This document shows, one piece after another, positions 16,189 to 23,297 of a DNA stretch of 59,604 nt. Under the pieces are notes generated by a model. That model searched no databases. It was not told the DNA's origin and was given only the letters and a program-made list of their open reading frames with translations. Position numbers and translations under genes: made by a program. Every line of letters begins with the position of its first letter. The stretch's first letter is position 1. The DNA is from Streptomyces sioyaensis (GTDB lineage: Bacteria; Actinomycetota; Actinomycetes; Streptomycetales; Streptomycetaceae), in assembly GCF_004122735.1 (NCBI RefSeq), contig NZ_SDIF01000035.1:1-59604 (forward strand). The letters are read 5' to 3'.

Positions 16189-16217
16189 TTGACAAACAGC
16201 GCAGGCGGTTTTTAAAT
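16189..16217 (+). promoter_or_regulatory. Vegetative-type promoter with an overlapping ARE-like site
   Basis: TTGACA at 16189-16194 and TTAAAT at 16212-16217 are separated by 17 bp, the best sigma-HrdB-like promoter seen in the window. The spacer carries ACAAAC-n8-CGGTTT (16192-16211), which follows both ends of the ARE pattern. A bound receptor would block the polymerase. It drives the HAD gene about 200 bp downstream. Confidence 0.65.
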
Positions 16218-16414
16218 CTCCGAAGGCGGTAAACGGGGCGATCCCTTCCGTTGGCAGCCGTCGCGACGGTCGCGTACCGCCCTTGGACAGTGGTGCGCCA
16301 CGGCGAGACCGCCTCTGCCTTTCACCAGTCGTCGACCGCAGGCCGCCCGACCAGCCGAGCCACAACGTCACCCGAGCGCCCTGCACCCCATAGGAATCCG
16401 GAAAGGTCTCAGCC

Positions 16415-17179
16415 ATGCGCGTAGCAACGGAAGTCGGCGAACGACCCGCGAGAGGCGCGCGGGGCGCCGGCGGTGAAACCATCAGGGCCGCCGTCTTCGA
16501 TCTGGACGGCACCCTCGCCAACACCCTCCCGGCGATCAGCAAACTTCTCGTCAAGGTTGCCTCGGAGCAGGGCTGTTCGGTGACCCCGCGGCAGGCGGCC
16601 GCCGCCATCGGCAAGCCGCCCGGCCCCGCCTTCGGCCGGCTGCTGGGCAAGCCCGAGGAGGACGGCCGGGTGCAGGCCGCCATCTCCCGCTACCGCGAGC
16701 TGTTCTCCTACGAGGTCCTGTGCCAGGGGCCGCAGCTGCTGTTCCCGGGGGTGACCGCGGGGCTGTCCGCGCTGCGCGCCCACGGCGTCGAACTCGCCGT
16801 CGCCACGTCCAAGACCACCCGCAGTGCCGAGTCACTCCTCGATGTCATGGGCATCCGTGATCTGGTCGGCCCGGTCATCGGCCAGGACATGGTCCGGCGG
16901 GGCAAACCGCACCCGGAGATGGTGCTGCGGGCCGCCGGCCGGCTCGGCGTCGCGGCCTGGCAGAGCGCGTACGTGGGGGACACCGTGGGGGACATGAGGA
17001 TGGCGGTCACCGCGCGCATGGAGCCGGTCGCGGTGACCTACGGCGTCGGCAAGTTCGGCGAGCTCGCCGGAGTCGCCGGCACCCGGATGTGCAGCTCCTT
17101 CAAGGACGTGGTCTCCGTGATCGCCGCATCCAGGCCGCGGTCGGGCGTCACGGTGGGGGCCCAGCAGCGCCGACGCTGA
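16415..17179 (+). CDS. HAD-family hydrolase (phosphoglycolate-phosphatase-like)
   Basis: The 254-residue protein has HAD motif I DLDGTLANT (29-37; nucleophile Asp29, acid/base Asp31), motif II in AVATSKTTRS, the motif III Lys in RRGKPHPEMV, and motif IV GDTVGDMRMA. ATG 16415 follows GGAAAGG. In GBL biosynthesis a phosphate must be removed from the butenolide or butanolide phosphate; this phosphatase, adjacent to the synthase and receptors and under an ARE-overlapped promoter, is a good candidate. That assignment is inferred. It converges on the PaaX gene with an 17-bp gap. Confidence 0.88.
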   Translation: MRVATEVGERPARGARGAGGETIRAAVFDLDGTLANTLPAISKLLVKVASEQGCSVTPRQAAAAIGKPPGPAFGRLLGKPEEDGRVQAAISRYRELFSYEVLCQGPQLLFPGVTAGLSALRAHGVELAVATSKTTRSAESLLDVMGIRDLVGPVIGQDMVRRGKPHPEMVLRAAGRLGVAAWQSAYVGDTVGDMRMAVTARMEPVAVTYGVGKFGELAGVAGTRMCSSFKDVVSVIAASRPRSGVTVGAQQRRR

Positions 17180-17196
17180 GGCCGGGGGAGGGGGCG

Positions 17197-18048
17197 CTAC
17201 GCTCCGGTCGTCAGCTCGTGTGCGTAACGGGCCCCGGCGGTGTGCAGTTTGGCGTGCAGCAGGCCGAACACCTCCGCCGCGCGGCCGCCCGGCCAGTCCT
17301 CAGGCAGGAGGGGAGAGGGCAGTCCGGGATCCGCATAGGGCAGCTGACGCCAGGCGTCCAGCGCCAGCAGGTAGTCACGGTAGGCCGCCTCGGGGGGCAC
17401 CGAGCGGCGCGGTGACCAGCGGCGCAGGACGGGTTCCTGCGCGGCGAGGAAGGCGCGGTGCGCCGCGGCCACGGCATCGAGGTCCCACCACCGCGCCACC
17501 GCGTCCGCCGTGGGGGCGAATCCGGCGTGTGTGCCGGTGAACAGGTCGACGTACGGGTCGAGTTGCAGCCGCCGCAGGGTGTGCCGGGTCTCCTCGTAGA
17601 GCTGGGCGGGGGCGATCCACACCCCTGGTGCGGCGGTGCCGAAACCGAGCCGCGCCAGCCGGGAGCGCAGCAGATGCCGTTTGTGCCGCTCCTCCTCGGG
17701 GACGGAGAAGACGGCCAGGACCCAGCCGTCGGACAGCTGGGCGGCGGGCCGGCCGAAGATCCGCCGGTCGCCGTCCTCCAGGAGCTGGCGGGCGTCGTCG
17801 GACAGCCCGTAGGCCGCCGCCCCGGTGGCCGTGCGCGCGGGGACCAGCAGACCGCGCCGCTTGAGCCGGGAGACCGCGGAGCGCACCGACGGCGGATCCA
17901 CGTCGAGCGCGCCGAGCAGCCGGATCAGGGCGGCGACCGGCACCGGCGCGGCCGGGCCGCCCGCAGTGCCGGGCTCGCCGCGTCCGTAGGCGCCGTAGAA
18001 CGTGACGATCAGGGACCGTGGGGTGCGCTGCGTTTGCTGGTCGTTCAC
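17197..18048 (-). CDS. PaaX-family transcriptional regulator
   Basis: The 283-residue protein has an N-terminal winged helix (SVRSAVSRLKRRGLLVPA) and the long PaaX C-terminal region. PaaX repressors sense aryl-CoA thioesters such as phenylacetyl-CoA. The GTG start at 18048 lies 4 nt after the stop of the aryl-CoA ligase gene, so the two form an operon. Its ligand is likely the CoA thioester made by that ligase. Its operator may be the TGAC-N4-GTCA motif found upstream of both catabolic arms (8953 and 20019). Confidence 0.88.
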   Translation of the reverse strand: MNDQQTQRTPRSLIVTFYGAYGRGEPGTAGGPAAPVPVAALIRLLGALDVDPPSVRSAVSRLKRRGLLVPARTATGAAAYGLSDDARQLLEDGDRRIFGRPAAQLSDGWVLAVFSVPEEERHKRHLLRSRLARLGFGTAAPGVWIAPAQLYEETRHTLRRLQLDPYVDLFTGTHAGFAPTADAVARWWDLDAVAAAHRAFLAAQEPVLRRWSPRRSVPPEAAYRDYLLALDAWRQLPYADPGLPSPLLPEDWPGGRAAEVFGLLHAKLHTAGARYAHELTTGA

Positions 18049-18052
18049 CGGG

Positions 18053-19660
18053 TCACTCTAGAGGGGACCCGCGCAGCCGGAAGCGCTGGAGCTTGCCGGT
18101 CGGGGTGCGTGGCAGGGAGGTGTGGAAGACGATCTCGCGCGGGCATTTGTAGGGCGCGATCCGGTTCTTGGTGAAGGCACGCAGCGCCGCGACGGTCTCC
18201 GCTCCCCGGGGGACGCCCGCCCGCAGCACGACATGGGCGACGACCACCTGCCCGCGGTCCTCGTCGGCCCGCCCGACCACCGCCGCCTCGGTCACATCGG
18301 GGTGCCGCAGCAGGGCGTCCTCCACCTCCGGACCCGCGATGTTGTAGCCGGCCGAGATGATCATGTCGTCCGCGCGGGCCACATAGCGGAAGTAGCCGTC
18401 GGGCTCGCGGACATAGGTGTCGCCGGTGATGTTCCAGCCGTCCTGGACGTACGCGGTCTGCCGGGCGTCGGCGAGGTAGCGGCAGCCGGTGGGCCCGCGG
18501 ACAGCCAGCAGTCCCGGTTCGCCGTCCGGCACCGGGGCGCCGTCCGCGCCCACCACCCGCGCCTGGAAGCCCGGGACCGGCAGCCCCGTCGTACCGGGCC
18601 GGATCGCCTCGTCGGCGGCGGCGATGAAGATGTGCAGCAGCTCCGTGGCGCCGATGCCGTTGATGATCCGCAGACCGGTCGCCTCGTACCACGCCTGCCA
18701 GGTCGCGGCGGGCAGATTCTCCCCGGCCGAGACGCAGCGGCGCAGGGAGGAGACCTCGTGCCCGGCGAGCCGGGGCAGCATCGCGCGATAGGCGGTCGGC
18801 GCGGTGAACAGCACCGAGATCCGGTGCGCCGCGATGTCGCCGAGCAGCCGCTGAGGCCCGCCCCAGTCGGCGAGGAAGGCCGAGGCGCCGGCCCGCAGCG
18901 GGAAGATGACCAGCCCGCCGAGGCCGAAGGTGAAGCCGAGCGGCGGGCTGCCGGCGAACACGTCGTCCGGCTCCGGGCGCAGCACCTGCGCCGAGAAGGT
19001 GTCCGCGACGGCGAGCACATCGCGGTGGAAGTGCATACAGCCCTTGGGACGTCCGGTGGTGCCGGAGGTGAAGGCGATCAGCGCGACGTCGTCGGCCGCG
19101 GTCGCCACCGCCGGATACGCCGTGCCGCCCGGCCGGGCGAGCTGCCGCAGATCGCCCGGGCCGTCCCCGCCGAAGGGGGTGATCCGCAGCCCCGGGACCC
19201 CGGCCCTGGCGAGATCGTCGAGCGAGCGGACATCGCACAGCGCGTGCCGCACCTGCGCGATCTCACAGATCGTGGCGAGCTCCTCGGGGCGCTGCGAGGC
19301 CAGTACGGTCACCGCGACCGCCCCCGCCTTCATCACGGCGAGCCAGCAGGCGGCCAGCCATGGTGTGGTGGGACCGCGCAGCAGGACGCGGTTGCCCGGC
19401 AGTACGCCCAGCGGGCCGGTGAGCGCATGGGCGATCGCGTCGACCTGTGCCCGCAGCTGTCCGTACGTCCAGACCGGCCCGCTGATGTCGCGGATCGCGG
19501 GCCGGTCGGGGCCGAGCCGCGCGATGGTGCCGTCCAGCAGCTCGGTGCCGCAGTTCAGGCGGTCGGGATAGCCCAGTTCGGTGAGCTGCGGCCACTGGTC
19601 GTGGGGCGGCAGCCGGTCGCGCGCGAAGGTGTCGGCGTGGGCCGAGGACCGTAGCTCCAT
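18053..19660 (-). CDS. Benzoate/2-aminobenzoate-type CoA ligase (AMP-binding)
   Basis: The 535-residue enzyme belongs to the ANL superfamily and should activate an aromatic acid to its CoA thioester using ATP. Motifs are the P-loop FTSGTTGRPKG (197-207), GATELLHIF, DGWNITGDTY and the C-terminal PTGKLQRF with catalytic Lys. The WNITGD motif and overall length resemble benzoate/aminobenzoate-CoA ligases. It supplies substrate for the monooxygenase/reductase at 9870-12191. The AGGGGG ribosome binding site (19669-19674) abuts an inserted palindromic element, so transcription must cross or start within that element. Confidence 0.9.
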   Translation of the reverse strand: MELRSSAHADTFARDRLPPHDQWPQLTELGYPDRLNCGTELLDGTIARLGPDRPAIRDISGPVWTYGQLRAQVDAIAHALTGPLGVLPGNRVLLRGPTTPWLAACWLAVMKAGAVAVTVLASQRPEELATICEIAQVRHALCDVRSLDDLARAGVPGLRITPFGGDGPGDLRQLARPGGTAYPAVATAADDVALIAFTSGTTGRPKGCMHFHRDVLAVADTFSAQVLRPEPDDVFAGSPPLGFTFGLGGLVIFPLRAGASAFLADWGGPQRLLGDIAAHRISVLFTAPTAYRAMLPRLAGHEVSSLRRCVSAGENLPAATWQAWYEATGLRIINGIGATELLHIFIAAADEAIRPGTTGLPVPGFQARVVGADGAPVPDGEPGLLAVRGPTGCRYLADARQTAYVQDGWNITGDTYVREPDGYFRYVARADDMIISAGYNIAGPEVEDALLRHPDVTEAAVVGRADEDRGQVVVAHVVLRAGVPRGAETVAALRAFTKNRIAPYKCPREIVFHTSLPRTPTGKLQRFRLRGSPLE

Positions 19661-19672
19661 GGCGGGTGCCCC

Positions 19673-19876
19673 CTAGGGTCTGTCGTTTGGATCAGGCCGG
19701 GCTCGCGGGGTCTGGCACGCACATCTGCGGCGTTGTCGTCACTCTTCCCCAAGCTCTCGGCTTCGCTCGAGCAGGGGAGGCCCCAACCGCTCCGCGTCGA
19801 CTCCCTCCTCCGCCTTGCAGCTGCACGCACCAGACCCCGCTCCCTGATCCGGCCTGATCCAAACGGCAGACCCTAG
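19673..19876. mobile_element. MITE-like inverted-repeat element flanked by CTAG
   Basis: A 196-bp element (19677-19872) has terminal inverted repeats GGGTCTG(T/C)CGTTTGGATCAGG and a second inverted pair of about 17 bp internally (GCGGGGTCTGG with its complement). CTAG lies at both ends (19673-19676 and 19873-19876), as expected for a 4-bp target duplication. It encodes no transposase. The same type of sequence is, from memory, dispersed in many Streptomyces chromosomes. It sits between the ligase gene and the dehydrogenase operator. Confidence 0.8.
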
Positions 19877-20069
19877 GGCCGGGGTGGCCGACGCGCGGCC
19901 GGGGGAGGGATGGGGGACTGTGGAGGCCGGTGCGGGAACCGGTCGGGAAGGTTCGGGTGGCGCTCGTTCTGCGGGGCGAGTACTGCCGTTCGGATCCGTC
20001 GTCAGCGTAACGTGTTCGTGACGGCAGTCAACAGACCGCGATAGAGGACCGCTACCAGGGAGCCGCCTC
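19877..20069 (+). other. Remaining intergenic region before the acyl-CoA dehydrogenase gene
   Basis: Together with the inserted element it separates two divergent genes by 409 bp. It carries the TGAC-N4-GTCA operator and, at 19982-19997, a stretch resembling the element's terminus (CTGCCGTTCGGATC). This could be chance or an older insertion scar. Confidence 0.4.
20019..20030 (+). promoter_or_regulatory. TGAC-N4-GTCA operator upstream of the acyl-CoA dehydrogenase gene
   Basis: TGACGGCAGTCA differs by one base from the motif before the enoyl-CoA hydratase gene 11 kb away. It lies 39 bp before the GTG start, in promoter position. Confidence 0.6.
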
Positions 20070-21203
20070 GTGACCGTATTCGCGCTGGGACCAGATGAGC
20101 GGAAATGGTGTGCCGAACTGCGCGCGCTCACGGCCGAACGGCTGCGCCCGCTGGCGGAGCAGGGCACCGAGGGCCGGGTCAACCGTCCGCTCGTCGCCGC
20201 CCTCGGCGAACTGGGCCTGCTGCGCCGTCTGTTCCCCGCCGACGGCGCCCTGCGCGCCCTGGACCTGTGTCTGCTGCGGGAATCCCTCGCCCAGGAGTGC
20301 ACGGAGGCGGAGACCGCACTGGCGCTCCAGGGGCTGGGTGCCTATCCGGTCGTGCAGTCCGGGACCGAGGCGCAGCGCGCCCGCTGGCTGCCGGAGGTGA
20401 CCGCCGGCCGGGCGGTCGCGTCCTTCGCGCTCAGCGAGCCGGGCGCGGGCTCGGACGCCGCGGCCCTGTCGCTGGCCGCCGAGCCGGACGGCCCGGACGG
20501 CTGGCGGCTCACCGGCGAGAAGTGCTGGATCTCCAACGCCCCCGAGGCCGACTTCGCCACCGTCTTCGCCCGGACCGGCGGCGGGGCGGGCGCGCGCGGG
20601 GTGACCGCCTTCCTCGTCCCCGCCGGCCGTCCCGGACTGACCGGCGAGCGCCTGGACATGCTCAGCCCGCACCCCATCGGCACCCTCGTCTTCGACGGCA
20701 CGCCTGTGACCAGGGCGGATGTGCTGGGTGAGGTGGACGGCGGGTTCGCCGTGGCGATGGCCACGCTGAACCTCTTCCGGCCCAGCGTGGGCGCCTTCGC
20801 GGTCGGCATGGCGCAGGCCGCGCTGGATGCGGCACTGACGCACGCCGGCGCGCGCACCGCGTTCGGCGGCCCCCTCAAGGACCTGCAGTCCGTCGGCCAC
20901 CGGCTCGCCGAGATGGCCACCCGGGTCGAGTCGGCCCGGCTCCTGGTGTACGCGGCGGCGGCCGCGTACGACACCGGGGCCCCGGACATCGCCCGCCGTG
21001 CGGCCATGGCCAAGCTGCTGGCGACCGAGACCGCCCAGGAGGTCGTCGACGCCGCCGTGCAGATCCACGGCGCTCGTGCGCTGCGCCGCGGACATCTGCT
21101 GGAACACCTCTACCGGGAGGTCCGTGCGCCGCGCATCTACGAGGGCGCCACGGAGGTGCAGCGCTCGATCATCGCCAAGGAGCTCTACCGGGAGAGGGCC
21201 TGA
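20070..21203 (+). CDS. Acyl-CoA dehydrogenase
   Basis: The 377-residue flavoprotein has the FAD-contact stretch FALSEPGAGSD, the WISNAPEAD region and the C-terminal IYEGATEVQR with catalytic base Glu358. It should oxidise an alicyclic or acyl-CoA intermediate after ring reduction, ahead of the enoyl-CoA hydratase encoded in the left arm. The GTG start at 20070 follows CAGGGAG. It is divergent from the ligase-paaX operon. Two short GGGCGGCCGGCCCA repeats follow the stop (about 21232-21262). Confidence 0.9.
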   Translation: MTVFALGPDERKWCAELRALTAERLRPLAEQGTEGRVNRPLVAALGELGLLRRLFPADGALRALDLCLLRESLAQECTEAETALALQGLGAYPVVQSGTEAQRARWLPEVTAGRAVASFALSEPGAGSDAAALSLAAEPDGPDGWRLTGEKCWISNAPEADFATVFARTGGGAGARGVTAFLVPAGRPGLTGERLDMLSPHPIGTLVFDGTPVTRADVLGEVDGGFAVAMATLNLFRPSVGAFAVGMAQAALDAALTHAGARTAFGGPLKDLQSVGHRLAEMATRVESARLLVYAAAAAYDTGAPDIARRAAMAKLLATETAQEVVDAAVQIHGARALRRGHLLEHLYREVRAPRIYEGATEVQRSIIAKELYRERA

Positions 21204-21470
21204 ACTCCTCGCGCGCTCTTCCTCGGCGGGGCGGGCGGCCGGCCCAACGGGCGGCCGGCCCACCGGGGGTCGGCCCACCGGGCGGCCGTGCCGTACGCGG
21301 GCTCATGGCCATGCCTCTCGCCGCGTGCCGATGCGTGCGCCGGGCGCCCCTGACGAGTGCGGGGACGGCGTCGGCCGGCGGTCGGCGCGGACACCGGGCC
21401 CCGGCCGACGGGCGAGTGTCAGTGCCGGATGTCAGGCTGACAACAGAGAGGATCCGCGAAGGGAATCGCC

Positions 21471-22271
21471 ATGATCACTACCGACTTCGTCCCCGGCTCC
21501 CCGTGCTGGCTCGATCTCGGCGCCCCCGACGTCGAGGTCGCCGCGGCGTTCTACCGCGCCGTGTTCGGCTGGCAGTCCGAGCCGCACGGTGGCCAGGAGG
21601 CGGGCGGCTACACCCTCTTCCGGCTGGACGGCAAGGCTGTCGGCGCGGTGGGCCCGCTCACCGAAGTCGGCGCCCGCTCCGCCTGGACGCTCTACTTCCA
21701 CACCCCCGACGCGGACGCCACGGCCAAGGCGGTGGAGCAGGCAGGCGGCGCGGTCCGCACGGCCCCCGCCGAAGTGGGCGCGGAGGACGGCCGGTTCGCT
21801 CAGCTCACGGACCCGCAGGGGGCGGAGTTCGCCGTCTGGCAGCCCCTGAAGTATCCGGGCATCGAAGCCGCGGACACACCGGGCACGCTGTGCTGGACCG
21901 AGCTGTACACCACCGATGCGGCCGCCGCGCAGACCTTCTACACCACCGTCTTCGGCTGGACCACCCAGGACATGCCGCTCCCGGGCGGTGGCGGCACCTA
22001 CACCCTGCTCACCCCCGCGGACTGCGGCGAGGACCGGATGCACGGCGGCCTCATGGACGTTCCGGCCGATCTCCTGGGCCCCCGCCGAACTCCGTACTGG
22101 CACCCGGTGTTCGGCTCCAAGGACTGCGATGCCACCGTCGGCCTGGTGACGGGCAACGGCGGCATCCTGTCGATGGGCCCGGACACCGCCGAGGGCGTCG
22201 GCCGCCTCGCCGTCTGCACGGACCCCGCGGGCGCGGAGTTCGTGGTGCTGACGCCGGAGGGGACGCTGTGA
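21471..22271 (+). CDS. VOC-family (glyoxalase-fold) two-domain protein
   Basis: The 266-residue protein has two tandem vicinal-oxygen-chelate modules, starting at GSPCWLDLGAPDVEVAAAFYRAVFGW and TLCWTELYTTDAAAAQTFYTTVFGW. This arrangement is that of the mycobacterial CFP30B-like family; Streptomyces members are often labelled hydroxylase or lactoylglutathione-lyase-like without proof. ATG 21471 follows AAGGGA. It converges on the winged-helix gene with a 29-bp gap and has no obvious functional partner. Confidence 0.85.
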   Translation: MITTDFVPGSPCWLDLGAPDVEVAAAFYRAVFGWQSEPHGGQEAGGYTLFRLDGKAVGAVGPLTEVGARSAWTLYFHTPDADATAKAVEQAGGAVRTAPAEVGAEDGRFAQLTDPQGAEFAVWQPLKYPGIEAADTPGTLCWTELYTTDAAAAQTFYTTVFGWTTQDMPLPGGGGTYTLLTPADCGEDRMHGGLMDVPADLLGPRRTPYWHPVFGSKDCDATVGLVTGNGGILSMGPDTAEGVGRLAVCTDPAGAEFVVLTPEGTL

Positions 22272-22300
22272 GGCAGGGGAAGCCGGGCGCTGCGCACTCC

Positions 22301-22648
22301 TCAGCCGGATGATCCGGGTGGCCCGCTGCCGGCATGCTCGTCGTCGGCAATGTGTCGGGCCGACCGGTCGGCGATGTCCTGCAGGGCCGTGAGATGGGCC
22401 TGCAGGGCGAGGTGGCCGGCGCGGCTCAGGTTCAGCCAGGTGCGCGGGACCTTGCCCACGTGCCCCTTTTTGACCTCGACGTACTCGCGTTTGCTCAGCG
22501 TGCTGATCTGCTTGGACAGGGCGGAATCCGACAGGTTCAACGAGTCCCGGACGAACTTGAACTCGGCCCACCGCGTCGCCGCCAGCAATGCCGTGATCGA
22601 CAGGCGGGTGGGATCGAGCAGCAAGGGATCGAACTCGGGAGCGGTCAC
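22301..22648 (-). CDS. Winged-helix DNA-binding protein
   Basis: The 115-residue protein resembles single-domain MarR/ArsR-like winged-helix regulators: LDPTRLSITALLA, then a recognition helix in LSDSALSKQISTLSKREYVEV. The GTG start at 22648 overlaps the stop of the upstream membrane protein gene (GTGA), so both are co-translated. It probably controls its own operon through the nested palindromes at 23195-23262. Pairs of a winged-helix protein and a small membrane protein are common in actinobacteria, but I know no function for this one. Confidence 0.85.
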   Translation of the reverse strand: MTAPEFDPLLLDPTRLSITALLAATRWAEFKFVRDSLNLSDSALSKQISTLSKREYVEVKKGHVGKVPRTWLNLSRAGHLALQAHLTALQDIADRSARHIADDEHAGSGPPGSSG

Positions 22649-23169
22649 CGACACGCGCCGTTCCGGCTCAGCCGCTGGAGCCGTTCGAACCGCCGGGAGG
22701 ACGGGAACGCCACCGTCAGCCCCAGGCCGAGCCCCAGCAGCAGGCGCCAGCCGGGGACGTACGACAGCAGCCAGGCACTCCCCACGGACAGGACTCCCAC
22801 CACGCCCACCACGACGAGGAGTCCGGCCCAGGGGTAGCGCCGCCCGGCCGATCCCGGCGCCCCCGCCGGCAGGAACGCCCGCGGCTCCAGCTCGGGCGGC
22901 AGGCCGAACAGGCTGCGCCCCCGCCGGGTGTACTGGCCGAGGAGAAAGACCACGGTCAGGGGCCCGAGAACCCCCATCCACCACACGCGCCACCGTTCCA
23001 GGTGCAGCAGGGGCAGGAGGTCGGGCGTGGCGAAGGTCAGGAAGAGCACGGCCCCCCAGGCGAGGAAGAACCACCGGGGCCCGCGCTGCGCCGCAATGGC
23101 CTGGTGGCGCCGGTGCTGTACGTCTTCCAGCGCGCGGGCCGCCTGTTCGGCGTCCGGTTCAAGGGGCAT
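22645..23169 (-). CDS. Small integral membrane protein (unknown)
   Basis: The 174-residue protein has a charged N terminus (MPLEPDAEQAARALEDVQHRR) and four or five hydrophobic segments starting around residue 33 (WFFLAWGAVLFLTF), ending with a basic C terminus. I do not recognise the family. The ribosome binding site CCAGGAGGTGGCCC before ATG 23169 is near-perfect. It is the first gene of a two-gene operon with a winged-helix regulator, which suggests a membrane stress or efflux-like role, by inference. Confidence 0.8.
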   Translation of the reverse strand: MPLEPDAEQAARALEDVQHRRHQAIAAQRGPRWFFLAWGAVLFLTFATPDLLPLLHLERWRVWWMGVLGPLTVVFLLGQYTRRGRSLFGLPPELEPRAFLPAGAPGSAGRRYPWAGLLVVVGVVGVLSVGSAWLLSYVPGWRLLLGLGLGLTVAFPSSRRFERLQRLSRNGACR

Positions 23170-23194
23170 GGGCCACCTCCTGGCCGTCGCGGAC

Positions 23195-23262
23195 GGCAAG
23201 TGAAAGCACTTGCCTGAGGAGAAAGTTACTAGCCACTTTCCGCTCAGGCAAGTGCTTGCCTG
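23195..23262 (-). promoter_or_regulatory. Nested palindromic operators of the winged-helix operon
   Basis: Two perfect palindromes, GGCAAGTG-aaag-CACTTGCC (23195-23214) and CAGGCAAGTGCTTGCCTG (23245-23262), contain the same CTTGCC half-site four times. Between them GAAAGT and ACTTTC (23221-23240) form another dyad. The whole segment 23204-23257 is itself a perfect 15-bp-arm inverted repeat. It lies 26-93 bp upstream of the membrane protein start. Confidence 0.8.
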
Positions 23263-23297
23263 TGGTGGAAGCGCACCGGCCGGCGGCCGGTGGGAGG

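Larger units (their letters stand above)
15962..16414. other. Divergent intergenic region of the second TetR and HAD genes
   Basis: About 450 bp with no supported gene. It contains an ARE-like site near the TetR start and a strong promoter-like element with an overlapping ARE-like site at 16189-16217, about 200 bp before the HAD start. The rest shows nothing I can name. Confidence 0.6.

Noticed and set aside
19677..19872. Complete insertion sequence
   Set aside because: Too short for a transposase and no transposase-like frame; kept as a MITE-like element instead.
19739..20302. Minus-strand frame running from the inverted-repeat element into the dehydrogenase gene
   Set aside because: The peptide is read from the mobile element and is typical of spurious annotations at such repeats.
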